Source: an uncultured Clostridia bacterium (GTDB lineage Bacteria; Bacillota; Clostridia; TANB77; CAG-508). Taken from it: a stretch of 57,574 nucleotides of DNA. Below are positions 1 to 9,000 of the stretch, piece after piece. Positions within the stretch are counted from its first letter, which is position 1, and the number at the start of each line of letters is the position of its first letter. Below the pieces are notes generated by a model. That model saw only the letters and a list, made by a program, of their open reading frames with translations. It was not told where the DNA came from and ran no database searches. Made by a program: the position numbers and the translations under genes. The stretch is from assembly GCA_934155625.1 (NCBI GenBank), contig CAKPHD010000004.1, forward strand, positions 1 to 57,574. The letters run 5' to 3'.

Positions 1-2184
1 ATAAAAAGAGATGGAAAAACAGTTGACTATAATTCAGAAAAAATCGAAATAGCAATAAAAAAAGCCAATAAAGAAGTAAGAAAAAAAGAAAGAGCAACAG
101 ATGAAGATATACACACAGTTATAGCATATATAGAAAGTTTAGATAAAAAAAGAATGCTAGTTGAAGACATTCAAGATATAATAGAACAAAAATTAATGGA
201 ACTTGAAAAATATCAATTAGCTAAAAAATATATTACATATAGATATACAAGAGAACTTGTTAGAAAAGCAAATACAACAGATCAATCAATAAAAGAATTA
301 ATTGAAGGAGAAAGTGAATATTGGAATAATGAAAATTCTAATAAAAATGCAAAAGTGGTAACAACACAAAGAGATTATCTAGCAGGAATAACAAGCACAG
401 ATATAACAAGAAGATTTTTACTTCCAGAAGATATTGTAAAAGCTCATGATGAAGGAATAATACATTTTCATGATGCAGACTATTTTGCACAAAATGCTTT
501 GCACAATTGTGAACTTATAAATCTAGATGATATGCTACAAAATGGAACAATTATAAATGGAGTAATGATAGAAAAACCACACAGATTTATTACAGCAGCA
601 ACAATAGCAACACAAATAATACTTGCAGTAACATCATCAAGCTATGGTGGAGCAACAGTCTCACTTTCACATTTAGCACCTTTTGTAAGAGATAGTTATA
701 ATAAATATTATCAGAAATATAAAGCAAGAAATCTAAAAGAGGCAGACTGTAAAAAATTTGCTGAGCAAGATACAAGAAAAGAAGTAGAAGATGGAGTTCA
801 AACATTTAATTATCAAGTAAATTCAATGACAAATACAAATGGACAAGCACCATTTTTATCAGTATGCATGTATTTAGGAGAAACAGAAGAATATAAAGAC
901 GAATTAGCAATGATAATTGAAGAATTTTTGAAACAAAGAATACAAGGATTCAAAAATGAAAAAGGAATTTATATAACACCAGCATTTCCAAAACTTTTAT
1001 ATGTTCTTGAAGAAGACAATATAAACAAAGACAGCAAATATTGGTATTTAACAGAACTTTCAGCAAAATGTACAGCAAAGAGAATGGTACCAGATTACAT
1101 ATCAGAAAAAGTAATGAAAGAATTAAAAATAAATGAAAAAGGTGAGGGAGATTGTTATCCATGCATGGGATGTAGATCATTCCTTACACCAGACAGAATG
1201 ATGAGCATTGGAAATATATCAAAAGCTAAGAACTATGTTGAAGGTAAAGGAAAATATTATGGAAGATTTAATCAAGGAGTTGTTACAATAAATTTACCAG
1301 ATGTTGCACTTTCTTCAAAACAAGATATGAATAAATTCTGGAAGATATTTGATGAAAGATTAGAACTATGCCACAGAGCATTACAATTAAGACATGAAAG
1401 ACTAAGTAAAGTAACAAGTGATGTTGCACCAGTTTTATGGCAACATGGTGCTTTAGCAAGGCTTGAGAAGGGTGAATCTATTCATAAATTGTTACACCAT
1501 GGTTATTCAACAATTTCATTAGGATATGCAGGACTATATGAATGTGTAAAATACATGACAGGACATAGTCATACAGATCATGGCGAAGGAGAAGAATTTG
1601 CTCTAGAAGTAATGCAAAAATTAAATGATAAATGTCAAGAATGGAAAGAAAAAGAAGATATAGACTATAGTGTATATGGAAGCCCAATAGAATCTACAAC
1701 ATATAAATTTGCAAAATGTTTAAAACAAAGATTTGGAACAGTTGAAGGAATAACAGATAGAGATTATGTAACAAATTCTTATCATGTTCCTGTATTTGAA
1801 GAAATTGACGCATTTTCTAAATTAAAACTAGAAAGTGAATTCCAAAAATTAAGTCCAGGTGGTGCTATATCTTATGTAGAAACACCTAACTTACAAGACA
1901 ATATAGAAGTAGTGCTTCAAATAATTAAATTTATATATAATAATATAATGTATGCTGAATTAAATACTAAATCAGACTATTGTCAAAAATGTGGATTTGA
2001 TGGAGAAATATTAATAGATGAAAATTTGGAATGGTATTGCCCAAGTTGTGGAAATAGAGATCATAATACATTAAATGTTGCTAGAAGAACTTGTGGGTAT
2101 ATTGGAAGTAATTTCTGGAATAAAGGAAGAACTCAAGAGATAAAAGAAAGAGTACTTCACATTGATAATAAGGATGATGAGTAA
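1..2184 (+). CDS. nrdD: Anaerobic (class III) ribonucleoside-triphosphate reductase, 5'-truncated by the window edge
   Basis: Makes deoxyribonucleotides from ribonucleoside triphosphates with a glycyl radical, without oxygen, in the cytoplasm. The frame is open from base 1 and reads IKRDGKTVDYNSEKIEIAI, the start of the ATP-cone domain; comparison with the complete paralogue at 23108 suggests only about three codons are missing. The ATG at 154 is therefore internal. Further on are the MGCRSFL segment, two CxxC pairs of the C-terminal zinc site (first at 1981) and the glycyl-radical motif RRTCGY near 2082-2100. The activase gene nrdG follows immediately. A second nrdD lies 21 kb downstream; the two proteins are clearly related but not recent copies. 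No inactivating change is visible, so this copy looks functional. Confidence 0.97.
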   Translation: MKRDGKTVDYNSEKIEIAIKKANKEVRKKERATDEDIHTVIAYIESLDKKRMLVEDIQDIIEQKLMELEKYQLAKKYITYRYTRELVRKANTTDQSIKELIEGESEYWNNENSNKNAKVVTTQRDYLAGITSTDITRRFLLPEDIVKAHDEGIIHFHDADYFAQNALHNCELINLDDMLQNGTIINGVMIEKPHRFITAATIATQIILAVTSSSYGGATVSLSHLAPFVRDSYNKYYQKYKARNLKEADCKKFAEQDTRKEVEDGVQTFNYQVNSMTNTNGQAPFLSVCMYLGETEEYKDELAMIIEEFLKQRIQGFKNEKGIYITPAFPKLLYVLEEDNINKDSKYWYLTELSAKCTAKRMVPDYISEKVMKELKINEKGEGDCYPCMGCRSFLTPDRMMSIGNISKAKNYVEGKGKYYGRFNQGVVTINLPDVALSSKQDMNKFWKIFDERLELCHRALQLRHERLSKVTSDVAPVLWQHGALARLEKGESIHKLLHHGYSTISLGYAGLYECVKYMTGHSHTDHGEGEEFALEVMQKLNDKCQEWKEKEDIDYSVYGSPIESTTYKFAKCLKQRFGTVEGITDRDYVTNSYHVPVFEEIDAFSKLKLESEFQKLSPGGAISYVETPNLQDNIEVVLQIIKFIYNNIMYAELNTKSDYCQKCGFDGEILIDENLEWYCPSCGNRDHNTLNVARRTCGYIGSNFWNKGRTQEIKERVLHIDNKDDE

Positions 2185-2185
2185 A

Positions 2186-2674
2186 ATGAAATATAATAAA
2201 ATAAGAAAGATGGATATTTCTAATGGTCCAGGTGTTAGAGTATCAATATTTATGCAAGGATGTAGCTTTAATTGTAAAAATTGTTTTAATCCTGAAACAC
2301 ATGATTTTAATGGTGGTAAAGATTTTGATGATAGCACAATTGATAGAATCTTAGAATTATGTGATAATGAAAATGTAGAAGGTTTATCTATTTTAGGTGG
2401 TGAACCAATGCATCCTAAAAACATTAATGGTACTACTAAACTTGCTAAAGCTTTTAAAGAAAGATATCCAGAGAAAAATGTTTGGGCTTGGTCTGGATTC
2501 AAGTTTGATAAAGATTTAAAAGATAAAGATGTAGTTAAGTATTTGGATGTTCTTGTTGATGGTCAATATGTTGATGAACAACATAATCCAAAACTTGAGT
2601 GGAGAGGTTCTGAAAACCAAAGGGTTATTGATGTTCAAAAAAGCTTGGAACAAAATAAAGTTGTGATGATTTAA
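2186..2674 (+). CDS. nrdG: Anaerobic ribonucleotide reductase activating protein
   Basis: Radical SAM activase that installs the glycyl radical on NrdD. The family signature CX3CX2C is present (GCSFNCKNCFNPE, about residues 27-39), followed by the SAM-binding glycine motif LGGEP. The predicted 162 residues are normal for NrdG. I choose ATG 2186 because the protein then starts MKYNKIRKMDISNGPGVR, the usual NrdG opening, and AAGGAT lies upstream; in-frame ATGs at 2174 and 2177 are possible. The stop of nrdD (2184) nearly abuts this start, so the pair is co-translated. This is the only nrdG in the window and may serve both NrdD paralogues; that is inference. Confidence 0.95.
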   Translation: MKYNKIRKMDISNGPGVRVSIFMQGCSFNCKNCFNPETHDFNGGKDFDDSTIDRILELCDNENVEGLSILGGEPMHPKNINGTTKLAKAFKERYPEKNVWAWSGFKFDKDLKDKDVVKYLDVLVDGQYVDEQHNPKLEWRGSENQRVIDVQKSLEQNKVVMI

Positions 2675-2760
2675 ATGTTCTCGATTGTGGTTGGCGCGAG
2701 TAATAAGTCATACCATTTCGTTAAATGTTATATGTTAATGTTAGTGCAATAAATTAGTAA

Positions 2761-2793
2761 AAAGGAAAGTCTTTAAAAGGGCTTTCTTTTTAC
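2761..2793 (+). terminator. Rho-independent terminator after nrdDG
   Basis: A stem of about 11 bp (AAAGGAAAGTC with GGCTTTCTTT, including G-U pairs) and a short loop run into a T-tract. It closes the nrdDG unit. The 86 bases between nrdG and this hairpin hold no ORF or promoter I recognise. Confidence 0.75.
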
Positions 2794-2868
2794 ATATAAG
2801 TAAAAAAGTTGATAATGTTTATTTTTTATGATACAAATATAAAAAAAGCAATAAAAAACGTAATATTT

Positions 2869-2896
2869 TGAAACTTTTTAAAATTTCAACTGTTTG
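2869..2896 (+). promoter_or_regulatory. Possible ECF-type autoregulatory promoter
   Basis: TGAAAC at 2869-2874 is followed after 16 bases by TGTTTG, just upstream of the ECF sigma gene. ECF sigma factors commonly recognise a GAAAC-like -35 and control their own genes. The -10 match is weak and no good vegetative promoter competes, so this is only suggestive. Confidence 0.25.
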
Positions 2897-2919
2897 TATA
2901 TATGAAAGCAGGTAAAAAT

Positions 2920-4536
2920 ATGGAAAAAGATTTGGATATAGAATTATATAATGAATATTTAGACGGAAACAAAGAAGCTTTTGAAACATTATATAACAAG
3001 TATGAGAGGAAAATACAATATTTTATATATAATATAGTTAAAGATTATCAAAGGGCAGAAGATATAACACAAGATGTGTTTATTTATGTTATGCAGAATA
3101 GAATCAAACAAGGGTACACATTCAAATATTATATATATTTGGTTGCCAAAAGCAGAGCATATAATCATATAAATACAGAGAAAAATAGAATAAAAATAAA
3201 TGAACAGTATTTTTCAAATGAATCAGATCAGGTTGAACAAGATGTTGCAGATATTGTAACTAGAAATGAAAAAAGGAAAGAAATATTGAATGCAATAAAT
3301 ATGTTAGATGATAAATACAAAAATGTAATATATTTAGTAAAAATCGAAGAGTTAACCTATAGAGAAACAGCACAAATACTTGGAATGTCTGTTCAAAATG
3401 TCAAAAATCTTATCCATAGAGGCAAAAAAGAATTATACAAAGTTTTAATAAAGAAAGGATATGATGAAATGAACAAAGTTTTAAAAATATGTATTATTAT
3501 TTTATGTGCAACTTTTATATTATCTGGAGTTACTTATGCAACAATAAAGATTATCGAAAATGTAAAAGGAAAAGCAGAAATAACGCCAACATATACAAGT
3601 AAATTATCATCAACAGAGACAAACAAAGTATGGTGTGGAACATTTAATCTAGTATGGAATGATTTTATGAATGATATTATTGGAGGAAAAATAGAATTCG
3701 AAGATGGACCTTTAGAGTTAGCAGATGAATTAAATAAGCAGTCATTTACAGTAAATGAACTAAATCCTAATTCATATTTCAAAAAACATGGTGTAGCAAC
3801 ATTTGAGCTAAAAAGTCAAATTGAAAATGGAATAAAACAAAAATTTAATGAAGATAGTAAAATATTAGACAAAGTAGAATGGGGAAATTCAGAGGCATAT
3901 GTTTTATATGCAATGCTAAAAAAAGAATTTAATTATTTAGAAAAATTTCCTACATTAAAAGACAATACATTCGGAAATTCTGAAGAGAAAGTAAAATATT
4001 TTGGAATTGAACCAGATACAGCACAGACTGCGAATAAAAATATAGAAATACTATTCTATAATTCAAAAGAAGATTTTGCAATAAAGTTGAAAACAAAAGA
4101 AAACGAAGAAGTTTACTTATATAGAACAGCTGGTGAAAACAAGTCTTTTGAAGAAAATTATCAAGAGATGTTAGAAAAACAATCACAATATACAGGAGAT
4201 AGACAATGGAACAGAATTGATATTTTGAATATACCATTTATAAAGATTAGTGATGAAATAAATTATGATGAATTGTGTGGAAGATGGATAAAAGGAACTA
4301 ATTGGTATATTAGACAGGCGATTCAGACAATAGATTTTGAGTTAAACAATTATGGTGGAAGTGTAAAAAGTGAGGCTTTAATAGAAGCTTTGAAAAATGC
4401 TATATTTGAAAAAGGCAGAGAATTTATTTATAATGACGATTTTATTCTATATTTGAAAGAAGAAGATAAAGATAAACCTTATTTTGCATTAAAAGTTGAT
4501 GATACAGATATATTAGTTAGTGCAGGAGAAGATTAG
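2920..4536 (+). CDS. ECF sigma factor fused to a membrane anchor and large extracytoplasmic domain
   Basis: Residues 1-180 are a sigma-70 ECF factor: region 2 (FETLYNKYERKIQYFIYNIV ... RAEDITQDVFIYV) and region 4 (ELTYRETAQILGMSVQNVKN, a helix-turn-helix). A single hydrophobic segment follows (about residues 190-212, ICIIILCATFILSGVTYA), then about 325 residues predicted to lie outside the membrane that I cannot assign to a family. The architecture implies a sigma factor tethered to the membrane that senses the envelope through its own C-terminus and would need release, for example by proteolysis. No separate anti-sigma gene is adjacent. I choose ATG 2920 because AAGCAGGT is suitably placed before it; ATG 2902 has no such site. 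A decayed copy of the 5' end of this gene lies at 5867. Confidence 0.8.
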   Translation: MEKDLDIELYNEYLDGNKEAFETLYNKYERKIQYFIYNIVKDYQRAEDITQDVFIYVMQNRIKQGYTFKYYIYLVAKSRAYNHINTEKNRIKINEQYFSNESDQVEQDVADIVTRNEKRKEILNAINMLDDKYKNVIYLVKIEELTYRETAQILGMSVQNVKNLIHRGKKELYKVLIKKGYDEMNKVLKICIIILCATFILSGVTYATIKIIENVKGKAEITPTYTSKLSSTETNKVWCGTFNLVWNDFMNDIIGGKIEFEDGPLELADELNKQSFTVNELNPNSYFKKHGVATFELKSQIENGIKQKFNEDSKILDKVEWGNSEAYVLYAMLKKEFNYLEKFPTLKDNTFGNSEEKVKYFGIEPDTAQTANKNIEILFYNSKEDFAIKLKTKENEEVYLYRTAGENKSFEENYQEMLEKQSQYTGDRQWNRIDILNIPFIKISDEINYDELCGRWIKGTNWYIRQAIQTIDFELNNYGGSVKSEALIEALKNAIFEKGREFIYNDDFILYLKEEDKDKPYFALKVDDTDILVSAGED

Positions 4537-4621
4537 GAAATATAATAAAACCATATTAGTCTATTTATTGTATAAATTTTAAAAATATGTTAATAATATT
4601 ATTACGAATTGTTAAAAAAAA

Positions 4622-4650
4622 TTGACTTTTTCGGAATAAAACCATATAAT
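4622..4650 (+). promoter_or_regulatory. Consensus vegetative promoter of the AAA ATPase gene
   Basis: TTGACT (4622-4627), a 17-base spacer and TATAAT (4645-4650). It lies 19 bases before the chosen ATG 4669, which rules out the upstream in-frame TTG at 4609 as a start. Confidence 0.85.
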
Positions 4651-4668
4651 AATTATAGAGGTGATTAT

Positions 4669-5859
4669 ATGAAAATTATAAAAAGAAATAGTTATTTAGA
4701 AAGATTAATTAATATTATAGGAACACCAGATATCAAAGTATTGACAGGAATTAGGCGTAGTGGAAAATCAAAATTGTTAGAAGCTTTAAAAAAATATATA
4801 TTTGAAAATATAAATGACGCAAATATAATTCATGTAAACTTTAATATTCCTATATATGAAGATTTAATGGAGTATCATAATTTATATAATTATATTGAGG
4901 AGCAATATATAGATAATAAAAGGAACTTTATATTAATTGACGAAATTCAAATGTGTAAAGGATTTGAAAAAGCTATAAATGGTTTACATGCCTTAGAAAA
5001 ATATGATATTTATATTACTGGTTCTAATGCATTTCTAATGAGTAGTGATTTAGCAACACTATTTACTGGAAGAACATTTTGCATTGATGTATATCCATTT
5101 TCTTTTAAAGAATATTTGGAATATTATCAATATAATAATATTCAAGAAGCTTTTGATAACTATGTTAAAGAAGGGGGAATGTCTGGCTCATATTTATATA
5201 AAACACAAAAAGAAAAATATGATTATATTTCAGATGTTTATAATACTTTAATAGTTAGAGATATAAATCAAAAATATAAAATAAGAAATATAGATGTTTT
5301 AAATAATCTAAATAATTATTTAATGGATAATATTTCAAATCTTACCTCCTCAAATAATATAACAAAGGTACTTAATAATAATAATGTAGCCATTACAGAT
5401 AAAACTATAAGTAATTATATTAAATATTTATGTAATGCATTTGCATTTTATAAGGTTGCTAGATATGATATACGAGGAAAGAAATTATTAAGTACACAAG
5501 ATAAATTTTATCTTTCAGATCATGCTTTTAGATATGCTTTACTAGGAACAACAAATATGGACTATGGTAGAATATATGAAAATATTGTTGCAATTGAATT
5601 ATTACGTAGAGGATATGAAATATATGTTGGGACTTTGTATAATAAAGAAATAGATTTTGTTGCAACAAAAAGAAATGAAAAGATATATATTCAAGTATCT
5701 GATAACATTTCTGACGAAAATACATTACAGAGAGAGATAAAACCATTATTAGAGATAAAAGATGCATACCCTAAAATTATAATAGCAAGAACAAGACATG
5801 ATTTATATCAATATGAAGGTATACAAATTTATGATATTGCAAATTGGTTATTTCAGTAA
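4669..5859 (+). CDS. AAA-family ATPase with C-terminal DUF4143 domain
   Basis: The 396-residue protein starts with a P-loop ATPase of the AAA_14 type: Walker A GIRRSGKS (about residues 27-34), Walker B FILIDEIQ (about residues 86-93) and the ITGSNAFLMSSDLATLFTGR sensor segment. The C-terminal part (about residues 200-390) has the DUF4143 layout with a nuclease-like fold, including EIDFVAT and YIQVS near residues 325-345. Family members are widespread orphan ATPases in bacteria and archaea whose role is unsettled. ATG 4669 is preceded by GAGGTGAT and its own strong promoter. It stands alone between the ECF sigma gene and a remnant of that gene, which suggests insertion into, or duplication around, this locus. 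Confidence 0.85.
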   Translation: MKIIKRNSYLERLINIIGTPDIKVLTGIRRSGKSKLLEALKKYIFENINDANIIHVNFNIPIYEDLMEYHNLYNYIEEQYIDNKRNFILIDEIQMCKGFEKAINGLHALEKYDIYITGSNAFLMSSDLATLFTGRTFCIDVYPFSFKEYLEYYQYNNIQEAFDNYVKEGGMSGSYLYKTQKEKYDYISDVYNTLIVRDINQKYKIRNIDVLNNLNNYLMDNISNLTSSNNITKVLNNNNVAITDKTISNYIKYLCNAFAFYKVARYDIRGKKLLSTQDKFYLSDHAFRYALLGTTNMDYGRIYENIVAIELLRRGYEIYVGTLYNKEIDFVATKRNEKIYIQVSDNISDENTLQREIKPLLEIKDAYPKIIIARTRHDLYQYEGIQIYDIANWLFQ

Positions 5860-5866
5860 AACATAA

Positions 5867-5940
5867 AAAAACATTTAGATATAAAATTATACAATGAATA
5901 TTTAGAAAAAAAGAAACTTTTAAAGGATTATACAACAAGT
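5867..5940 (+). pseudogene. Decayed copy of the 5' end of the ECF sigma gene
   Basis: The bases read HLDIKLYNEYLEKKK, matching DLDIELYNEYLDGNK at the start of the ECF sigma gene; over 34 bases only three differ. After that the match continues at DNA level (AACTTTTAAAGGATTATACA against GCTTTTGAAACATTATATAA) but a 4-base deletion shifts the frame to a stop at 5941. It is a fragment left by duplication or recombination around the AAA ATPase gene. I see no longer remnant downstream. Confidence 0.75.
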
Positions 5941-5955
5941 TAAACATTTATATTA

Positions 5956-5996
5956 ATGTTACAGAAATATTACAATTCTGTAACATTTTCTTTTTT
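5956..5996 (+). terminator. Strong rho-independent terminator
   Basis: Perfect 11-bp stem ATGTTACAGAA / TTCTGTAACAT with a 9-base loop and the tail TTTCTTTTTT. It ends transcription from the ATPase gene and insulates the helicase gene. Confidence 0.9.
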
Positions 5997-5997
5997 A

Positions 5998-6027
5998 AAG
6001 ACAAAATAAAATCTTTTATGATATAAT
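5998..6027 (+). promoter_or_regulatory. Promoter of the large helicase gene
   Basis: AAGACA (5998-6003), an 18-base spacer, and an extended -10 TGATATAAT (6019-6027). The transcript would start about 30 bases before the helicase ATG. Confidence 0.6.
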
Positions 6028-6063
6028 CAAAATGAATTTTTATATATTTTTAGGGAGAAATAA

Positions 6064-9000
6064 ATGAGAAAAGAAATGTTTGATATAGAGAAATTTAATG
6101 TAATAAGTGATGAAGAAAATTACTATTTTTTTAGATCTTTAGAGCCAGGAGATATAGAAGATTTAGAAAAAGGTATTATCAAAGATGGAGAGAGTTATAA
6201 AAAACTAAGAACAGACAGAGAAAGATGGGAAGAAACGCATCAAGAAGAACCAAGATGGAATGCAGAAAGCAAAGTTACATTAGAAGAAATGTATAATCAC
6301 ATAAAAATGCATTATAGTTTACAAACAAATTGTATCTCATTATCAAGCAATGCAAATGTAGCAAGAACATATGGAGAAGCATTTAGTGATAAATATGTTA
6401 TGATAAAAGTTCCCAAAAAAGAGATGGGAGAAAAAGTATTTAATGCTGGACAATATATGTTAGACGAAATTGCTAAACAGGTAGAGCAAATAATAGCAGA
6501 AGGTAAAATACCTACGAGAGTATTAAATGATTTACAAAAAATAGATGCTGCCAAAACATCTGATGAAATTAAAGAATTAATAAAAATCAAATATAAAACA
6601 CCACAAAAATTAGATAAAAATAAAGCAAGACCCAAAAGAGGAATAACATACAAATCACCACATGCAAGAATAAGTAGTTGGCAATCATTAAATGAAGAGC
6701 AAACATTAGAGAAAAATAAAGTAATTGCAAAACTTACAGTATTAGAACATAAAAAATTAATGAAACCATTAATTACACATTCAGCAAATAATAATTTATT
6801 AATACAAACAGTAGGAAGTGCGTTTGCTTCTAGTGAACAAATATATTATGGAGATATTGAAGGTGATAGAGTTACAGATATATCAAAAGAAATTGTTGAT
6901 ATGTTTGGGCTATTACAGCAAGTTGAAGGACAGGATAAAGAAATTGTAGATGAACTAAAAGGAGAGGTAATTCGATTTGTAAATGATGGTAAGAAAATTG
7001 AAATACCAGAAAATAGTATATTAAGAAATGATACACAGGCCAGAGATGATATATCAATAGAAGAAATGTATGAATTGACAGATGGAAAAGTAGAATATGG
7101 AGAGACTAGTTCAATTGTTAAAAATTTATTTTATTTAGCCAAAGGTCAAGCATCAGCAAGGGCTTTAGCAAAAGAATTAAGAGAGATAACCAATAATAAT
7201 CCTAAATATGAGCAAGTAATTAAATACATAGAAGAAAATGGATTTGAAATAGAGCCTAAAATAATAACAAGGCAAAGTAATAAAGGTTATAAATTGAGTG
7301 AATCTGTTAATTTAAATTTAGCGAAAGATGAACAAATATTAGTAGATGAAATTAAAAAATTATCAGCCAATGAACTAGATGAAGTTTTACAAAATGGTGG
7401 ACTTTCAAATGTTCAGAATGTTATAAGTAAAGTATATGGAAAGCAAAATGAGCAAATAGATAAATCAAGATATTATGCAGATGCAATAATATCACAATAT
7501 GATTGGTCTCAAATAGGAATAGAAGAATTTAAAATTTCTGAAAGAAATGAACTAATTAAAAGATTACAAGATAAAAATTGTGTAGACATATATGAAAATT
7601 TAAGACAATCAGGAGTTGATACAAAGCAAATACCAACAATTTTATTAAATATTGCTACAAGACAGGGATTTTATGAAGAATATGAAAAAGGTAATTTAGA
7701 ACAGCTACTGAATACAAGACAAGATGTATTACAAAATAGTATTAATATAGAATTAGTTGAAAGATTTTTAGGATATTATGATGTAGAAAATACAGAAATA
7801 CGATTGAAAGATTATCAACAAAGAGCTTATGATAATGTAAATAAAATATTTGAAGACCATAAATTTGCACAAGTAATTTTACCTACAGGAGCTGGAAAAA
7901 GTTTTGTTGCTTTAGCACAAATGCAAAAATATGCTGAGGAACATCCAGGCGAAAAAATGCTTTATTTAGCTCCTCAAGATGAAATATTAAATCAGATTAA
8001 AAATTATATTATAAAATATGTACATGGAAAACAAAATACAGTTGGAAAAACAGAAGATGAAATAATTGCAGAAATATTTCCTAATATATCATTTGAAACA
8101 TATTCAGGATTACTTGCTAAAAGAGGGCAGGAAGTAATAAAAGAACAATATGGAATGATTGTATTAGACGAATTACATAGAACTGGTGCTAAAGAATGGG
8201 AAGGAAAAATTGATGGATTATTAGATAATCAAAATGAAGATGTAAAGGTATTGGGAATAACAGCTACACCTGTAAGAGATGCTGATGGAAGAGACATGGC
8301 GGAAGAAACAGCTAAAAAATTAGGATATACAGATGAAGAAGTAAAGCAAAGAAAACATCTAGCATCTAATATGACATTAGAAAATGCAATAAGAATGGGG
8401 TATGTTGTAAATCCCAAACTTGTTTATTGCAAATATGATTTGATTTCATCAGGTAAAATGGATGAATTGAGAGCAAAAATTGATGATATTGAAGATGAAT
8501 CTAAAAGAGCAGAAGAATTACAAAAGTATAATGAGTTAAGACAAAAACTAAATAGAGAAATAGATGATGAAATAGGAGAAGATGCAAGAAAACAACTTGA
8601 AGAAGAGGCAAGAAAAAATCTTGATAATGGAATTGGAAAAGAAGAGATATTAAGACAGAATGTAAAAAAAGGTGGAAAATATATTGTATTTATTCCTGTA
8701 ACAGATCAAGGCGAAATTGAAGATGAAGATGGAAACAGAATTGGAACTAAAACAGGTGAAGATAAAATACAGGCATATCAAGAATATCTAAATAAAGTAT
8801 TTGATGGAACAGATATTGTACCACAATTACATTCATTACTTGGAAGTTATAGTAAAGATAAAAACAAAGAAGAATTAGAGGCATTCGAATCAGATAATTC
8901 AGAAGAGACTAAGTTTATGGTTGTAATGAATAAAGCAAATGAAGGACTTCATATAGATGGGGTAGATGGAATTGTTTGGTTTAGGGCATTAGATGAAAAT

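Noticed and set aside
4609..4668. Longer N-terminus for the AAA ATPase from TTG 4609
   Set aside because: The segment contains a consensus promoter, and a ribosome binding site precedes ATG 4669.
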